A DNA stretch of 25,855 bases from an uncultured Chitinophagaceae bacterium (GTDB lineage: Bacteria; Bacteroidota; Bacteroidia; Chitinophagales; Chitinophagaceae), in contig CAKSVK010000029.1 in assembly GCA_934502905.1 (NCBI GenBank), positions 1 to 25,855 on the forward strand. The letters run 5' to 3'. Both the position numbers and the translations under genes were made by a program. Below the pieces are notes generated by a model. It did no database searches. It was given only the letters and a program-made list of their open reading frames with translations, and was not told the DNA's origin. Positions 16,788-25,158 of this stretch are shown in pieces (within the stretch, counting starts at the first letter, position 1; the number at the start of each line of letters is the position of its first letter).

Positions 16788-17699
16788 GTGACGGAAACAA
16801 ATAACAGTCTGGAGCGATCGATATCCTTTAAGATAGTCGATAAGCTCAGGGATTATATGGCGCTGATAAAATTCACGTTGAGTTTTACAGTCGTATTTTC
16901 TTCAGTGATCAGTTATTTGCTCGCGCCCAATATAACTTTCAACATTGTATCAGTTCTTTTATTATTGATCGGAGGTATGCTGATCACGGGGTCGGCAAAT
17001 GCCATTAACCAGATCACGGAAAGAGATACGGATGCCCTGATGAAGCGTACGGCCAAGCGGCCTGTGGCGAGTGGACGAATGAGCGTGACAGAGGCGTCTG
17101 TGTTTGCAGCCGTAGCGGCTGCAGTTGGCGTGTATATTATCGGCGCCTGGTTCAACTGGGCGGCAGGGATGCTGGGACTTTTCAGTCTTTTCCTGTACGG
17201 ATTTGTGTATACGCCGTTGAAGAAGGTACACTCTGTTTCCGTGCTGGTGGGGGCTGTTCCGGGTGCGCTGCCCTGCCTTATCGGGTGGGTGGCGGCAACA
17301 GAGAGCTTTTCGGTAGGCGGCTGGGCTTTATTTGCCATCCAGTTTTTCTGGCAGTTCCCGCATTTCTGGGCCATTGCCTGGGTTGCGCACAACGACTATT
17401 CGAAAGCCGGTTTTAAGCTGATGCCATCTGATGCCGGCCCGACAAAGTATTCAGCCATACAGGCCGTTATCTATTCGTTGTTGATGGTACCGATAGGGTT
17501 TATACCTTATTTTATAAAGATGAGCGGACAGATAAGCCTTGTGATCGTATTGCTGGCAAATTTGTTCATGGTGTGGCAGTCTATACGGCTATACCGGGAG
17601 ATGACCGTTCCGGCGGCACGCAGGGTAATGTTCAGCTCCTATATACAGCTGCCTGTTGTTTTGTTGAGCTTATTAGCCGATAAGGTAGCGGGCGTTTGA
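16788..17699 (+). CDS. cyoE: Protoheme IX farnesyltransferase (heme O synthase)
   Basis: This UbiA-family membrane prenyltransferase (also called CtaB) adds a farnesyl group to heme b, giving heme O, the precursor of the heme A needed by the adjacent oxidase. The first aspartate-rich motif is NQITERDTDALMKRTAKRPV and the second region is AWVAHNDYSKAGFKLMP. Eight or nine hydrophobic helices fill about 303 residues, the usual family length. The GTG at 16788 (MTETNNSLERS) is chosen because of a strong Shine-Dalgarno sequence 9 nt upstream; TTG 16782 would add two residues. There is no heme A synthase (ctaA) in the window. Confidence 0.93.
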   Translation: MTETNNSLERSISFKIVDKLRDYMALIKFTLSFTVVFSSVISYLLAPNITFNIVSVLLLLIGGMLITGSANAINQITERDTDALMKRTAKRPVASGRMSVTEASVFAAVAAAVGVYIIGAWFNWAAGMLGLFSLFLYGFVYTPLKKVHSVSVLVGAVPGALPCLIGWVAATESFSVGGWALFAIQFFWQFPHFWAIAWVAHNDYSKAGFKLMPSDAGPTKYSAIQAVIYSLLMVPIGFIPYFIKMSGQISLVIVLLANLFMVWQSIRLYREMTVPAARRVMFSSYIQLPVVLLSLLADKVAGV

Positions 17700-17878
17700 G
17701 AATTTGAAAATACGACAGTTTGAAAATGGGGGAGAGCAGGTTGGAAAATGCTGCAATAGGTGAAGATGCAGGTGAGGAAATGGGACAAACTGAATATAAT
17801 AAACAAAATTTAATAAGCGGGCTTGTGAGCAGGCTTCCCGTCGCAGCGGGTCCGGAAGAGGCTAAAAATTTTTGAAAA
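17700..17878. repeat. Intergenic spacer with TTTGAAAAT repeats and a doubtful 49-codon frame
   Basis: TTTGAAAAT occurs at 17703-17711 and 17719-17727, with a variant TTGGAAAAT at 17741-17749. This resembles low-complexity intergenic sequence common in Chitinophagaceae. An open frame from ATG 17726 to TGA 17875 (starting MGESRLENAAIGE, 49 residues, acidic, no membrane segment) ends 3 nt before the next gene. I recognise no family and think it more likely non-coding than coding. Confidence 0.4.
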
Positions 17879-18454
17879 ATGAGTGAGGTGATGGGTGCGC
17901 AACGAAAAAAGATACATCCGTACAAATTCAGCCTTTGGTTGGGATTGGCGGGAATTATTATGATGTTTGCCGGGTTGACCAGCGCTTACATTGTAAAAAG
18001 AAGCCAGCCTGGCTGGGAAAGCTTTACGCTTCCGAAGATCTTTATTTATTCTACTGTGGTGATCGTGCTGAGCAGTATAACCGTGCAGATGGCTTTTAAG
18101 GCTTTCAAAGAGCGGATGATGAGCCGTTACAGGATCTTTTTCGCTATTACGGCACTTTTGGGGTTGGCCTTCGTGCTAATGCAGATCATTGGTTTTTACC
18201 AGTTCCAGGCCAGCGGAAAAAAGATGGTTGGGCTGGGGTCAAATCCGGCTTATTCATTTGTGCTGGCTATCGCGGGACTGCACGTGTTGCATATAGTGGG
18301 TGGATTTATAGCGCTGGTGATCGTGTTCTTTAAAACACTCAGTACGAAAAAGCGTTTATACGATGCGATTCCAATAGAGCTTGTAGCGACCTATTGGCAT
18401 TTTGTAGATATTTTGTGGCTGTATTTATTTGTGTTCTTTACATTGCTACATTAA
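17879..18454 (+). CDS. Cytochrome c oxidase subunit III family protein (first copy)
   Basis: This 191-residue membrane protein of the heme-copper oxidase subunit III family has five helices. The first is LWLGLAGIIMMFAGLTSAYIV (about 19-40), and the C-terminal IELVATYWHFVDILWLYLF is the family signature. It contains no metal ligands, as usual for subunit III, which stabilises subunit I. A shorter five-helix copy followed by a longer one is a known arrangement in Bacteroidota oxidase clusters. The ATG 17879 is taken; ATG 17891 is an alternative. Confidence 0.9.
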   Translation: MSEVMGAQRKKIHPYKFSLWLGLAGIIMMFAGLTSAYIVKRSQPGWESFTLPKIFIYSTVVIVLSSITVQMAFKAFKERMMSRYRIFFAITALLGLAFVLMQIIGFYQFQASGKKMVGLGSNPAYSFVLAIAGLHVLHIVGGFIALVIVFFKTLSTKKRLYDAIPIELVATYWHFVDILWLYLFVFFTLLH

Positions 18455-18498
18455 TTAAAATAAAAGAATATTAATTTTATCAATTAAAATTATACTGC

Positions 18499-19242
18499 AT
18501 GTCAACACACGTACCGGCAGGATTTAAATGGTGGTCCGGGGGAAAGAGCCCTTACAATGTTAGTTATGGAAAATTAATGATGTGGCTGTTTTTGCTGAGC
18601 GACACCTTTACATTCGGGGCGTTCCTTATTTCTTACGGCACTGTTCGGGTGAGCCATGAGTATTGGCCGGATCCTAACTATGTGTTCAATGCCTTTCCTT
18701 TCATGGGACACGCCAACCTGCCGCTCGCATTTGTAAGTCTGATGACCTTCATACTGATCATGAGCTCGGTAACAATGGTGCTGGCAGTGCATGAAGGACA
18801 TAAACGCAACAGGTATGGCGTACAAAAATGGCTGGGATGGACAATACTGGGGGGCACCCTGTTCCTGAGCTGTCAGGCATGGGAATGGACACATATGATC
18901 ACCGGAAGCCATGCGGTGCTGATCAACGGGCAGGTAGAACATATCGGCTCTACGATCGCTGCCAACCCTTACGGACCGGTTGTTCCGGGCTTAACTGACC
19001 ATGGACATGCTGTTACACAGCCGGGGCCCGTTGCATTTGGCGGCTTTTTCTTTGGGATAACAGGTTTCCACGGCTTTCACGTATTCAGCGGTGTTTTGCT
19101 GCTGGTGTTAGCATTGGTGTGGACCCGCATAGGCCGCTTCGACAGGGTAGGGCACTATGAAATGGTGGAAAAGATCGGTTTATACTGGCACTTTGTAGAC
19201 CTGGTATGGGTATTCGTATTCCTTTGTTTCTATCTAATTTAA
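18499..19242 (+). CDS. coxC: Cytochrome c oxidase subunit III (second copy)
   Basis: This 247-residue subunit III has the signatures GKLMMWLFLLSDTFTFGAFL near the N-terminus, FFGITGFHGFHVFSGVLLL (about 186-204) and KIGLYWHFVDLVWVFVFLCF at the C-terminus. A loop of about 40 residues (ITGSHAVLINGQVEHIGS and following) sits between helices, making it longer than the preceding copy. It starts 44 bp after that copy, in a very AT-rich gap. The two proteins share the C-terminal YWHFVD motif, so they are paralogues rather than a split gene. Confidence 0.93.
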   Translation: MSTHVPAGFKWWSGGKSPYNVSYGKLMMWLFLLSDTFTFGAFLISYGTVRVSHEYWPDPNYVFNAFPFMGHANLPLAFVSLMTFILIMSSVTMVLAVHEGHKRNRYGVQKWLGWTILGGTLFLSCQAWEWTHMITGSHAVLINGQVEHIGSTIAANPYGPVVPGLTDHGHAVTQPGPVAFGGFFFGITGFHGFHVFSGVLLLVLALVWTRIGRFDRVGHYEMVEKIGLYWHFVDLVWVFVFLCFYLI

Positions 19243-19264
19243 TCGTAAAACAGAATCAAGAGAC

Positions 19265-19714
19265 ATGTCACATCAAGATCAACATACAGAGCATTTAGCG
19301 CACCCCAATCATACGTTGGCGTCCCCGGAAATAACTTATGAGCATGAGCCGGCATCTAATACCAAAAAGATCTGGAAAACATTCTGGATATTATTGTGCC
19401 TGACCATTGCAGAGCTGGCGCTGGGGTTATCTCACTACGCATTAAATATTCACGAAGGGTTTTTATTGACCTTCATAAAAGGTGCGATGATCATCTTATC
19501 CCTGATGAAGGCAATATACATTGTGATGACCTTTATGCATCTTGGAGATGAGTTAAAGAGCTTCCGTTTAACGATATTGATACCATTGACACTTTTTGTC
19601 TGGTTTATACTGGCATTTTTATGGGATGGTGTTGCCTGGAAAGAATTGAGACGTAAGTTCGACAGGGTGGCACCGGTAGAAAAAGTAGAGCAGACACCCG
19701 GTAAGCTGAACTAA
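19265..19714 (+). CDS. Cytochrome c oxidase subunit IV-like protein
   Basis: The 149-residue small oxidase subunit has a His-rich cytoplasmic N-terminus (MSHQDQHTEHLAHPNHT) and three hydrophobic helices: about 35-55 (IWKTFWILLCLTIAELALGL), 66-90 (FLLTFIKGAMIILSLMKAIY) and 104-122 (TILIPLTLFVWFILAFLWD). MTFMHLGDE lies between the second and third. This pattern fits the prokaryotic COX4/CyoD-type family, an accessory subunit. It is the last gene before the operon terminator. SCO-type copper chaperone and DUF420 genes, which I recall following this gene in many relatives, are absent here. Confidence 0.9.
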   Translation: MSHQDQHTEHLAHPNHTLASPEITYEHEPASNTKKIWKTFWILLCLTIAELALGLSHYALNIHEGFLLTFIKGAMIILSLMKAIYIVMTFMHLGDELKSFRLTILIPLTLFVWFILAFLWDGVAWKELRRKFDRVAPVEKVEQTPGKLN

Positions 19715-19737
19715 GATTAATTGCTTATATAAACTTA

Positions 19738-19778
19738 AAGAAGCCGTTTCCAATTCCGGAACGGCTTCTTGGTTTTTT
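19738..19778 (+). terminator. Intrinsic terminator of the respiratory operon
   Basis: The perfect 11-bp arms AAGAAGCCGTT (19738-19748) and AACGGCTTCTT (19760-19770) enclose an 11-nt loop and are followed by GG and six T residues (19773-19778). It lies 24 bp after the subunit IV gene stop. This is a classical Rho-independent terminator and separates the respiratory operon from the next sigma gene. Confidence 0.92.
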
Positions 19779-19845
19779 ATAATGTTGCGCCTGAAAGAAA
19801 GCCCCTGTTTTTCGGAAGTCGGAAACCTTTATTTCGGTAAACATT

Positions 19846-19876
19846 AATTTTTTGTTACTTTTAAGCAACAAAAATT
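19846..19876. promoter_or_regulatory. AT-rich inverted repeat upstream of the right sigma gene
   Basis: AATTTTTTGTT (19846-19856) and AACAAAAATT (19867-19876) pair with one extra T in the left arm around a 10-nt spacer. It lies 17 bp upstream of the sigma gene ATG, in its probable promoter or leader. With so few G/C pairs it would be a weak RNA hairpin, so an operator is more plausible. Confidence 0.35.
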
Positions 19877-19892
19877 AGCTGCGAATCACCTG

Positions 19893-20462
19893 ATGAAGCT
19901 TTTGTCAAACAAAGACAGGGAAGCCGCTGCCAAAGCAACAGCGGAGAACTTTATCGAAAGTTCATTTGAGAGCAACAAGCCTGCCCTGTATGCAATGTCT
20001 GTCAGGATCACTAAATCATGTCAACAGGCGCAGGATATTCTTCAGAATGTATTTATAAAAGCCTGGGAACACAGGGATGAGCTCCGGCAGGTGACGAATA
20101 TGGATGCATGGTGGCACCGGGTCACCAGGAACGAGCTGATAGACTTTCTCAGGAAGACTGCCGCCGATAAACGTTTGCAAAAGAAGCTTTGGGATAACCT
20201 GCGGACAAGCACCCATTGCGTGCAGGAAACGGTAGAGGCGAAAGAAAACGACATATTGATAAAACAGCTTGTCCATAACTTTCCTGCCCGCAGAAAGCTG
20301 GTATATCGCCTGAACAGGGAAGCAGGCATGAACTACCAGCAGATCGCAGACAAACTTTCCATATCTACACATACTGTAAAGAATCAGGTATCCCTGGCGC
20401 TTCGTTCTATCAGCCGGTTCGTGTCCGGAACACTTGGTTTTTTTCTCCTTAATTTTTTTTAG
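19893..20462 (+). CDS. ECF-type RNA polymerase sigma factor
   Basis: This 189-residue sigma factor starts the right-hand module. Region 2 (about residues 28-90) includes QQAQDILQNVFIKAWEHRDE and AWWHRVTRNELIDFLRKT. Region 4 (about 128-175) includes FPARRKLVYRLNREAGMNYQ and a helix-turn-helix IADKLSISTHTVKNQVSLAL. The hydrophobic C-terminal end GTLGFFLLNFF is common in Bacteroidota ECF factors. It begins 115 bp after the oxidase terminator, so it is a separate unit. Expected role: transcription of the downstream susCD genes after a signal through FecR. It differs clearly in sequence from the left-hand sigma factor. Confidence 0.93.
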   Translation: MKLLSNKDREAAAKATAENFIESSFESNKPALYAMSVRITKSCQQAQDILQNVFIKAWEHRDELRQVTNMDAWWHRVTRNELIDFLRKTAADKRLQKKLWDNLRTSTHCVQETVEAKENDILIKQLVHNFPARRKLVYRLNREAGMNYQQIADKLSISTHTVKNQVSLALRSISRFVSGTLGFFLLNFF

Positions 20463-20515
20463 GTCAATAGGAACATTGGCTTTTTGCTTCGTCAGGTAAT
20501 AATATGGGTCATCCA

Positions 20516-20523
20516 AACTTTTG
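20516..20523 (+). promoter_or_regulatory. Possible -7 element upstream of right fecR
   Basis: AACTTTTG differs from TAnnTTTG at one position and predicts a transcript start near 20530. That would place the 22-bp palindrome at the very start of the mRNA. No -33 element at the usual distance was found. Confidence 0.25.
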
Positions 20524-20530
20524 CATGCCT

Positions 20531-20552
20531 CATTAATGAACGTTCATTAATG
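20531..20552. promoter_or_regulatory. 22-bp perfect palindrome containing the fecR start codon
   Basis: Arm CATTAATGAAC (20531-20541) is followed directly by its exact reverse complement GTTCATTAATG (20542-20552). The last three bases are the ATG of fecR. As DNA it is an ideal site for a dimeric repressor. As RNA it could form a 9-bp stem with an ACGT loop, hiding the start codon. Confidence 0.75.
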
Positions 20553-21509
20553 GAAGAGAGAATTACATATCTGTTCAGGAAGTTTCAGGAAGGGAATTGC
20601 AGCCGGACTGAATTTGATGAGTTGTTTCAATATATCACGCTTGCAGAAGAAGATAGTGCTGTAAAGGAGGTCTTTGAATCCGTATTTGATAACCATCTTG
20701 ATGTTGCTTCTGCGTTGCATGAAATGCCACCGGTTGATATAAAGACTGTCCGGAAGACCTGGAGGCAACCGCTTTTGGTTGCTGCCGGTATTGTTGTTTT
20801 ACTGGTAGCCGGTTTTTGGATGTATCATTTGAATTCAGCGGAAAAGTATGGGAATAATGTTTTGACGGCTGCAACAGATACAAAAGAGGAGAGTTCAGAA
20901 ACGAGGTTGCTGGTATTGCCTGACAGTACGAAGGTGTGGATGAATGTAGGCAGCACGCTGGAGTATCCGGAATCGTTTGCCGGTGCCGGCAAGAGAGAGG
21001 TCATATTGAAGGGAGAGGCTTTTTTTGACGTCAGACACGCAGATAAGATCCCGTTTGTTATCAGGTCGGGAGATGTTACGACGGAGGTATTGGGTACGGC
21101 TTTTAATATTAAGGCATACCCGGATATGAAAAAGGTAACAGTATCTGTACAGCGCGGCAAGGTAAAAGTGCATTACGCAAAAAAAACGGTAGCGGTGCTG
21201 CAGCAGGGACAGGAGGTAAGCATTGTGCCACAAAGCCGGATGGTTAAAGAAAAACGGATTGACGTTTCGGAAACAGCGGGGTGGCAGCAGGGAAAGCTGG
21301 TGTATGATGATTACGCTGTTGAAGATATTGTAAAGGATATGGAACGGGTGTTTGGAGCAAAGATCGTAGTGGAATCACCTGAGTTGAAGAAGCTGCATGT
21401 CACCACCAGTTTCCTGCGGGAGCATGGGATTGATAAAGCGCTTGAAATACTGTGTGTATTAACAGATAAAAAGCTTGAGAAAAAAAACGATACCTATTTC
21501 ATTAATTAA
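20550..21509 (+). CDS. FecR-family anti-sigma factor
   Basis: This 319-residue anti-sigma factor is paired with the preceding sigma gene. Cytoplasmic residues 1-70 are followed by one transmembrane helix at about 74-92 (PLLVAAGIVVLLVAGFWMY). The FecR domain spans about 115-215, with LPDSTKVWMNVGSTLEYP (the usual Gly of LPDGS is Ser here) and GEAFFDVRHADKIPFVI. The C-terminal DUF4974-type domain spans about 245-317 (LVYDDYAVEDIVKDMERVFG). I chose ATG 20550 (MEERITYLFRKF), which matches the usual N-terminus of such proteins. A longer frame to 20484 would read through the palindrome. The gene is 87 bp after the sigma gene, with a possible promoter and operator in the gap. Confidence 0.92.
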   Translation: MEERITYLFRKFQEGNCSRTEFDELFQYITLAEEDSAVKEVFESVFDNHLDVASALHEMPPVDIKTVRKTWRQPLLVAAGIVVLLVAGFWMYHLNSAEKYGNNVLTAATDTKEESSETRLLVLPDSTKVWMNVGSTLEYPESFAGAGKREVILKGEAFFDVRHADKIPFVIRSGDVTTEVLGTAFNIKAYPDMKKVTVSVQRGKVKVHYAKKTVAVLQQGQEVSIVPQSRMVKEKRIDVSETAGWQQGKLVYDDYAVEDIVKDMERVFGAKIVVESPELKKLHVTTSFLREHGIDKALEILCVLTDKKLEKKNDTYFIN

Positions 21510-21617
21510 AAGCAGTTGATTATGTCGCCACCTGAATATGTATTGTTGACCGGAACAGCACAATGTACCGGCCCGCGATTGAAAATCCATGTTTAACTTT
21601 ATAAACTTACCAAAGCT

Positions 21618-24600
21618 ATGAGTTTTTACAGTAAGATGCGTGGCATATTGCTTCCACGCCATTTCGAATTCTGTTTCCTGCATCCTCGCAGGCCGGTTGT
21701 AAAAATGAAAACTTTAATGATGGGCGTAACAATGCTCGTTTTATTACTGACAGTGAACGGACTGCTTATTGCAGGACCTTCTCATGGACAGGATTTGAGT
21801 AAGATCAAGATAACCCTTGATCTGAAAAATGTTTCCCTGAAAACCGCGCTTCATAAGATAGAGTCCGCAACGAAGCTTGCTTTCAGTTATAAATCGGGAG
21901 ATGTGGCGGCATACCGGCATATTAACTATAGTGTAACGGAAACCGCTGTAGATAAGGTACTGGATGATCTGCTGATCAATACCGGCCTTCGTTATGAATT
22001 GCTGAATACGAACATTATCATCAAGAAAAGAATAGACCCTGAATTGTCTTCGGATCAGGTTGCTGCAATTCCCGATGGCGGTATAAAAGGGAGGATACTG
22101 GATGCAGAAGGCGGCCCGTTGCCGGGGGCTTCCATCCAGGTGCTGGGTACGCAAACCGGGGCTATTGCTGACGGACAAGGTGGCTTTAGCATATCCGGGT
22201 TAAATGCCGGGGACTATAAAGTGCAGGTAACAGCGATCGGGTTCACAACCGCTATAAGAGACGTAACGGTAAAAGACGGAGAAACAGCAGACCTTACCAT
22301 ACAGCTCACCCCGGATAATACCAGTTTAACCGAAGTGACCGTGACTGCCTTGGGTATTAAAAAAGAGAAAAGATCATTGGGATATTCTGCGCAGGAAGTA
22401 ACCGGCGAAGCATTATCATCCAGCAAACAGGTCAATGTTGTTAATGCGCTGCAGGGACAGGCTGCCGGTCTGCAAATTAATGCTGGTGGCGGTGCGCCGG
22501 GGCAGGGTGCCAAAATAATTTTAAGGGGTATCAATTCCCTGGATGGTGCAAGAGACTTTCAGCCATTATTTGTCATTGACGGGGTGCCTATTGACAATAC
22601 AACAGATGTAACGGACGGAAGCAGCCTGAATGGTATGGGAAACAGGGCTTCCGACATTAACCCCGATGATATTGAAAGCATCAACATCCTGAAAGGTGGA
22701 GCTGCTACTGCCCTGTATGGGTTAAGGGCTTCTACAGGCGCTATTATTATTACTACCAAGTCGGGCAAATCCGGCAAGTTAAGAGCGGACTATACTTCTA
22801 CTTATAGTGTTGATAACATTAATAAATACCCGGAGACACAATCCAGGTTTACACAGGGTTGGTATGGAGAATACGACCCCAATAGCTTTTGGCCGGTTAC
22901 AGGCCCTACTATTGAAGATGCAAAGGCTATAGATCCGACGCATCCTGATAAGATATTTAACAACTTCAAACATGGATACAAAACCGGGAATTCTTTCAGA
23001 AATACACTGACATTATCCGGAGGAACGGAAAAAGCGATATTGAATGCTGCTTTCTCACAGTTTAACCAGGATGGTATTATGCCTTTTACCGACTATAAAA
23101 ACTATTCGGCAAAAGTGGGAGGAGATCTGAAGTTTTCAGATAAGTTCAGGATGGGTATGTCTGTAAACTACATTAAATCCGGTGGCCGCAGGGGAAATGC
23201 AGACAGGTATAATGAAAACCTTACTTATTTTTCTCCCCGCTGGGATATATGGGATTATATAAAACCCGATGGCACTCAAAATACGATTGTGGGTTCAGGT
23301 AATGAAAACCCAATTTATATTTTGTATGGCAAAAAATATGTGGATGACGTTGATCGCATAATTTCCAATGCAAATTTTACTTACTCACCTGTTACCTGGC
23401 TGGATATCAGCTACAGGTTTGGAGTTGACCTGTATAATGATAACAGGAAGCAAACCACACCCGGTAAGCTGGGTTTGGTAGATGAGATCTACCCGACATC
23501 GGATTTTGGTTTTGGAGGTGTGAGGACCTACAGCATCAATAACCGTATAATGAACTCAACCCTGGTGCTGAACTTTAAAAATGATATCGGAGAGCATCTG
23601 AGCTCATCCTTTAAAATAGGGCACGATCTGTTTGAATCAAGAAGGCATACCGTTTATACACAGGGAGATACACTGGTAGAACCAACCTTTTATAACCTGA
23701 ACAATGTAAAGAGAACAACAGCGGTAACAACGCAAAGAGATTACCGTATCATAGGTTTGTTCGGCGACTGGACGCTGGGATGGGATAATTACTTGTACCT
23801 GACCATTACCGGCAGGAATGACTGGACTTCCACCTTATCCAAAGCAAACAGGTCCTTTTTCTATCCATCGGCCAGCTTGAGTTGGGTATTCTCGGAAAAT
23901 ATCGGTTTACCGGCGTGGTGGTCTTACGGAAAAGCGCGGTTCTCCGTGGCAAAAATTGGTAAAGATGCTCCTGTGTATGCTACCTCTGAGGGCTTTAAAC
24001 CCCAACTGCCGCTTACCAATGGCGCCATTCCGTTTATACTTGCCAATACAAAAGGAGATGCAAATCTGCGTCCGGAGTTTACCACTTCTTACGAAGGGGG
24101 ATTGGAGCTGAAGTTTCTGCAAAACAGGTTAGGGCTGGACTTTACTTACTATAACAACACCAGTAAAGACCTGATCGTACCGGTGAGTGTTCCGGTAGCC
24201 AGTGGTTATGAAAGTATTTATCTGAATGCCGGCAGCATCCGGAACAAGGGAGTAGAGATCAGTGTTTCGGGTACGCCTATTCAAACCAAAGATTTCAGTT
24301 GGGACCTGCGTGTAAACTACACCGCCAACAGGAATAAGGTACTGTCTATTTATCCCGACCTGACTGAAATGACAATGGCTACACACTATGGCTATCTGAG
24401 TTCAACAGTTACACAAAAGAATATACCTGGTCAGCCGGTTGGTGCATTGTACGGACGGACTTACAAACGTTATTTTGACGGCGATACCGAAGATCCGGCT
24501 GTGCTGGATAAAAGTAGACCGATTGTTATCGGGAGTAATGGTTTTCCGGTGCTGAATCCCGCTTCCAAACAACAGTATATTGCCAACAGCCAGCCTAAAT

Positions 24601-25148
24601 GGATTGGAAGCCTGAGCAGTACCCTGCGTTACAAAGACCTGAGCCTCTATTTCCTGTTTGATGCGCAGCAAGGCCTGTATCGTTACAACCAGTTTGCCAA
24701 CTTCCTGGCATCCTTCCTGATGCAGAAAGGCGCCGAAAACAGGAATGATATGGTGGTATTTGACGGTGTACTGGAGGACGGCACCAAAAATACCAAAGAG
24801 GTATGGCTGGGACAGGGTACCGGTCCGGATGGTGTAAACTATGGCAACGGCTATTACAGGAACTACTACAGGGGTGATTCTGAAACATTCATAGAGAATG
24901 CTTCCTGGATAAGATTGCGGACCCTTTCACTGGGTTACAGACTGCCGGCATCTTTAATGAAACGTTCCGGTTTCCTGCAGGGGGCAAATATTAGTGTAAC
25001 CGGCAACAACCTGTGGCTGAGCACCAAATACAGTACGTTCGATCCGGAGTCCAGTTCATTCAGTTCTGGCAGTGTGGTAGATGGATTTTCCGGATTCACC
25101 TATCCCGCAACACGGAGCATCATATTTTCATTAAACCTTAACTTCTAA
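21618..25148 (+). CDS. SusC-like TonB-dependent outer-membrane transporter with STN domain
   Basis: This complete SusC/RagA-family receptor has 1176 residues. A long N-terminal extension precedes the signal sequence (hydrophobic about 34-52, LMMGVTMLVLLLTVNGLLI). Domains in order: STN about 64-137; carboxypeptidase-regulatory-like about 156-238 (GGPLPGASIQVLG); plug about 250-385 (PLFVIDGVPIDN, ALYGLRASTGAIIITT); beta-barrel to the end. The last residue is Phe (FSLNLNF), as in most outer-membrane barrels. Start ATG 21618 is preferred, but Met30 (21705) would also leave a signal peptide. The STN domain links it to the FecR/sigma pair upstream. SusD begins 10 bp downstream. The imported substrate cannot be deduced; no glycan-degrading or peptidase gene is in the window. 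Confidence 0.95.
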   Translation: MSFYSKMRGILLPRHFEFCFLHPRRPVVKMKTLMMGVTMLVLLLTVNGLLIAGPSHGQDLSKIKITLDLKNVSLKTALHKIESATKLAFSYKSGDVAAYRHINYSVTETAVDKVLDDLLINTGLRYELLNTNIIIKKRIDPELSSDQVAAIPDGGIKGRILDAEGGPLPGASIQVLGTQTGAIADGQGGFSISGLNAGDYKVQVTAIGFTTAIRDVTVKDGETADLTIQLTPDNTSLTEVTVTALGIKKEKRSLGYSAQEVTGEALSSSKQVNVVNALQGQAAGLQINAGGGAPGQGAKIILRGINSLDGARDFQPLFVIDGVPIDNTTDVTDGSSLNGMGNRASDINPDDIESINILKGGAATALYGLRASTGAIIITTKSGKSGKLRADYTSTYSVDNINKYPETQSRFTQGWYGEYDPNSFWPVTGPTIEDAKAIDPTHPDKIFNNFKHGYKTGNSFRNTLTLSGGTEKAILNAAFSQFNQDGIMPFTDYKNYSAKVGGDLKFSDKFRMGMSVNYIKSGGRRGNADRYNENLTYFSPRWDIWDYIKPDGTQNTIVGSGNENPIYILYGKKYVDDVDRIISNANFTYSPVTWLDISYRFGVDLYNDNRKQTTPGKLGLVDEIYPTSDFGFGGVRTYSINNRIMNSTLVLNFKNDIGEHLSSSFKIGHDLFESRRHTVYTQGDTLVEPTFYNLNNVKRTTAVTTQRDYRIIGLFGDWTLGWDNYLYLTITGRNDWTSTLSKANRSFFYPSASLSWVFSENIGLPAWWSYGKARFSVAKIGKDAPVYATSEGFKPQLPLTNGAIPFILANTKGDANLRPEFTTSYEGGLELKFLQNRLGLDFTYYNNTSKDLIVPVSVPVASGYESIYLNAGSIRNKGVEISVSGTPIQTKDFSWDLRVNYTANRNKVLSIYPDLTEMTMATHYGYLSSTVTQKNIPGQPVGALYGRTYKRYFDGDTEDPAVLDKSRPIVIGSNGFPVLNPASKQQYIANSQPKWIGSLSSTLRYKDLSLYFLFDAQQGLYRYNQFANFLASFLMQKGAENRNDMVVFDGVLEDGTKNTKEVWLGQGTGPDGVNYGNGYYRNYYRGDSETFIENASWIRLRTLSLGYRLPASLMKRSGFLQGANISVTGNNLWLSTKYSTFDPESSSFSSGSVVDGFSGFTYPATRSIIFSLNLNF

Positions 25149-25158
25149 AACCACAACA

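Noticed and set aside
17879..19242. Single subunit III gene split by a frameshift
   Set aside because: Both reading frames carry their own start, helices and C-terminal YWHFVD signature, so they are two paralogous genes.
20484..20549. Longer start for the right fecR gene
   Set aside because: It would translate the palindrome and promoter-like sequence; ATG 20550 gives a typical FecR N-terminus.
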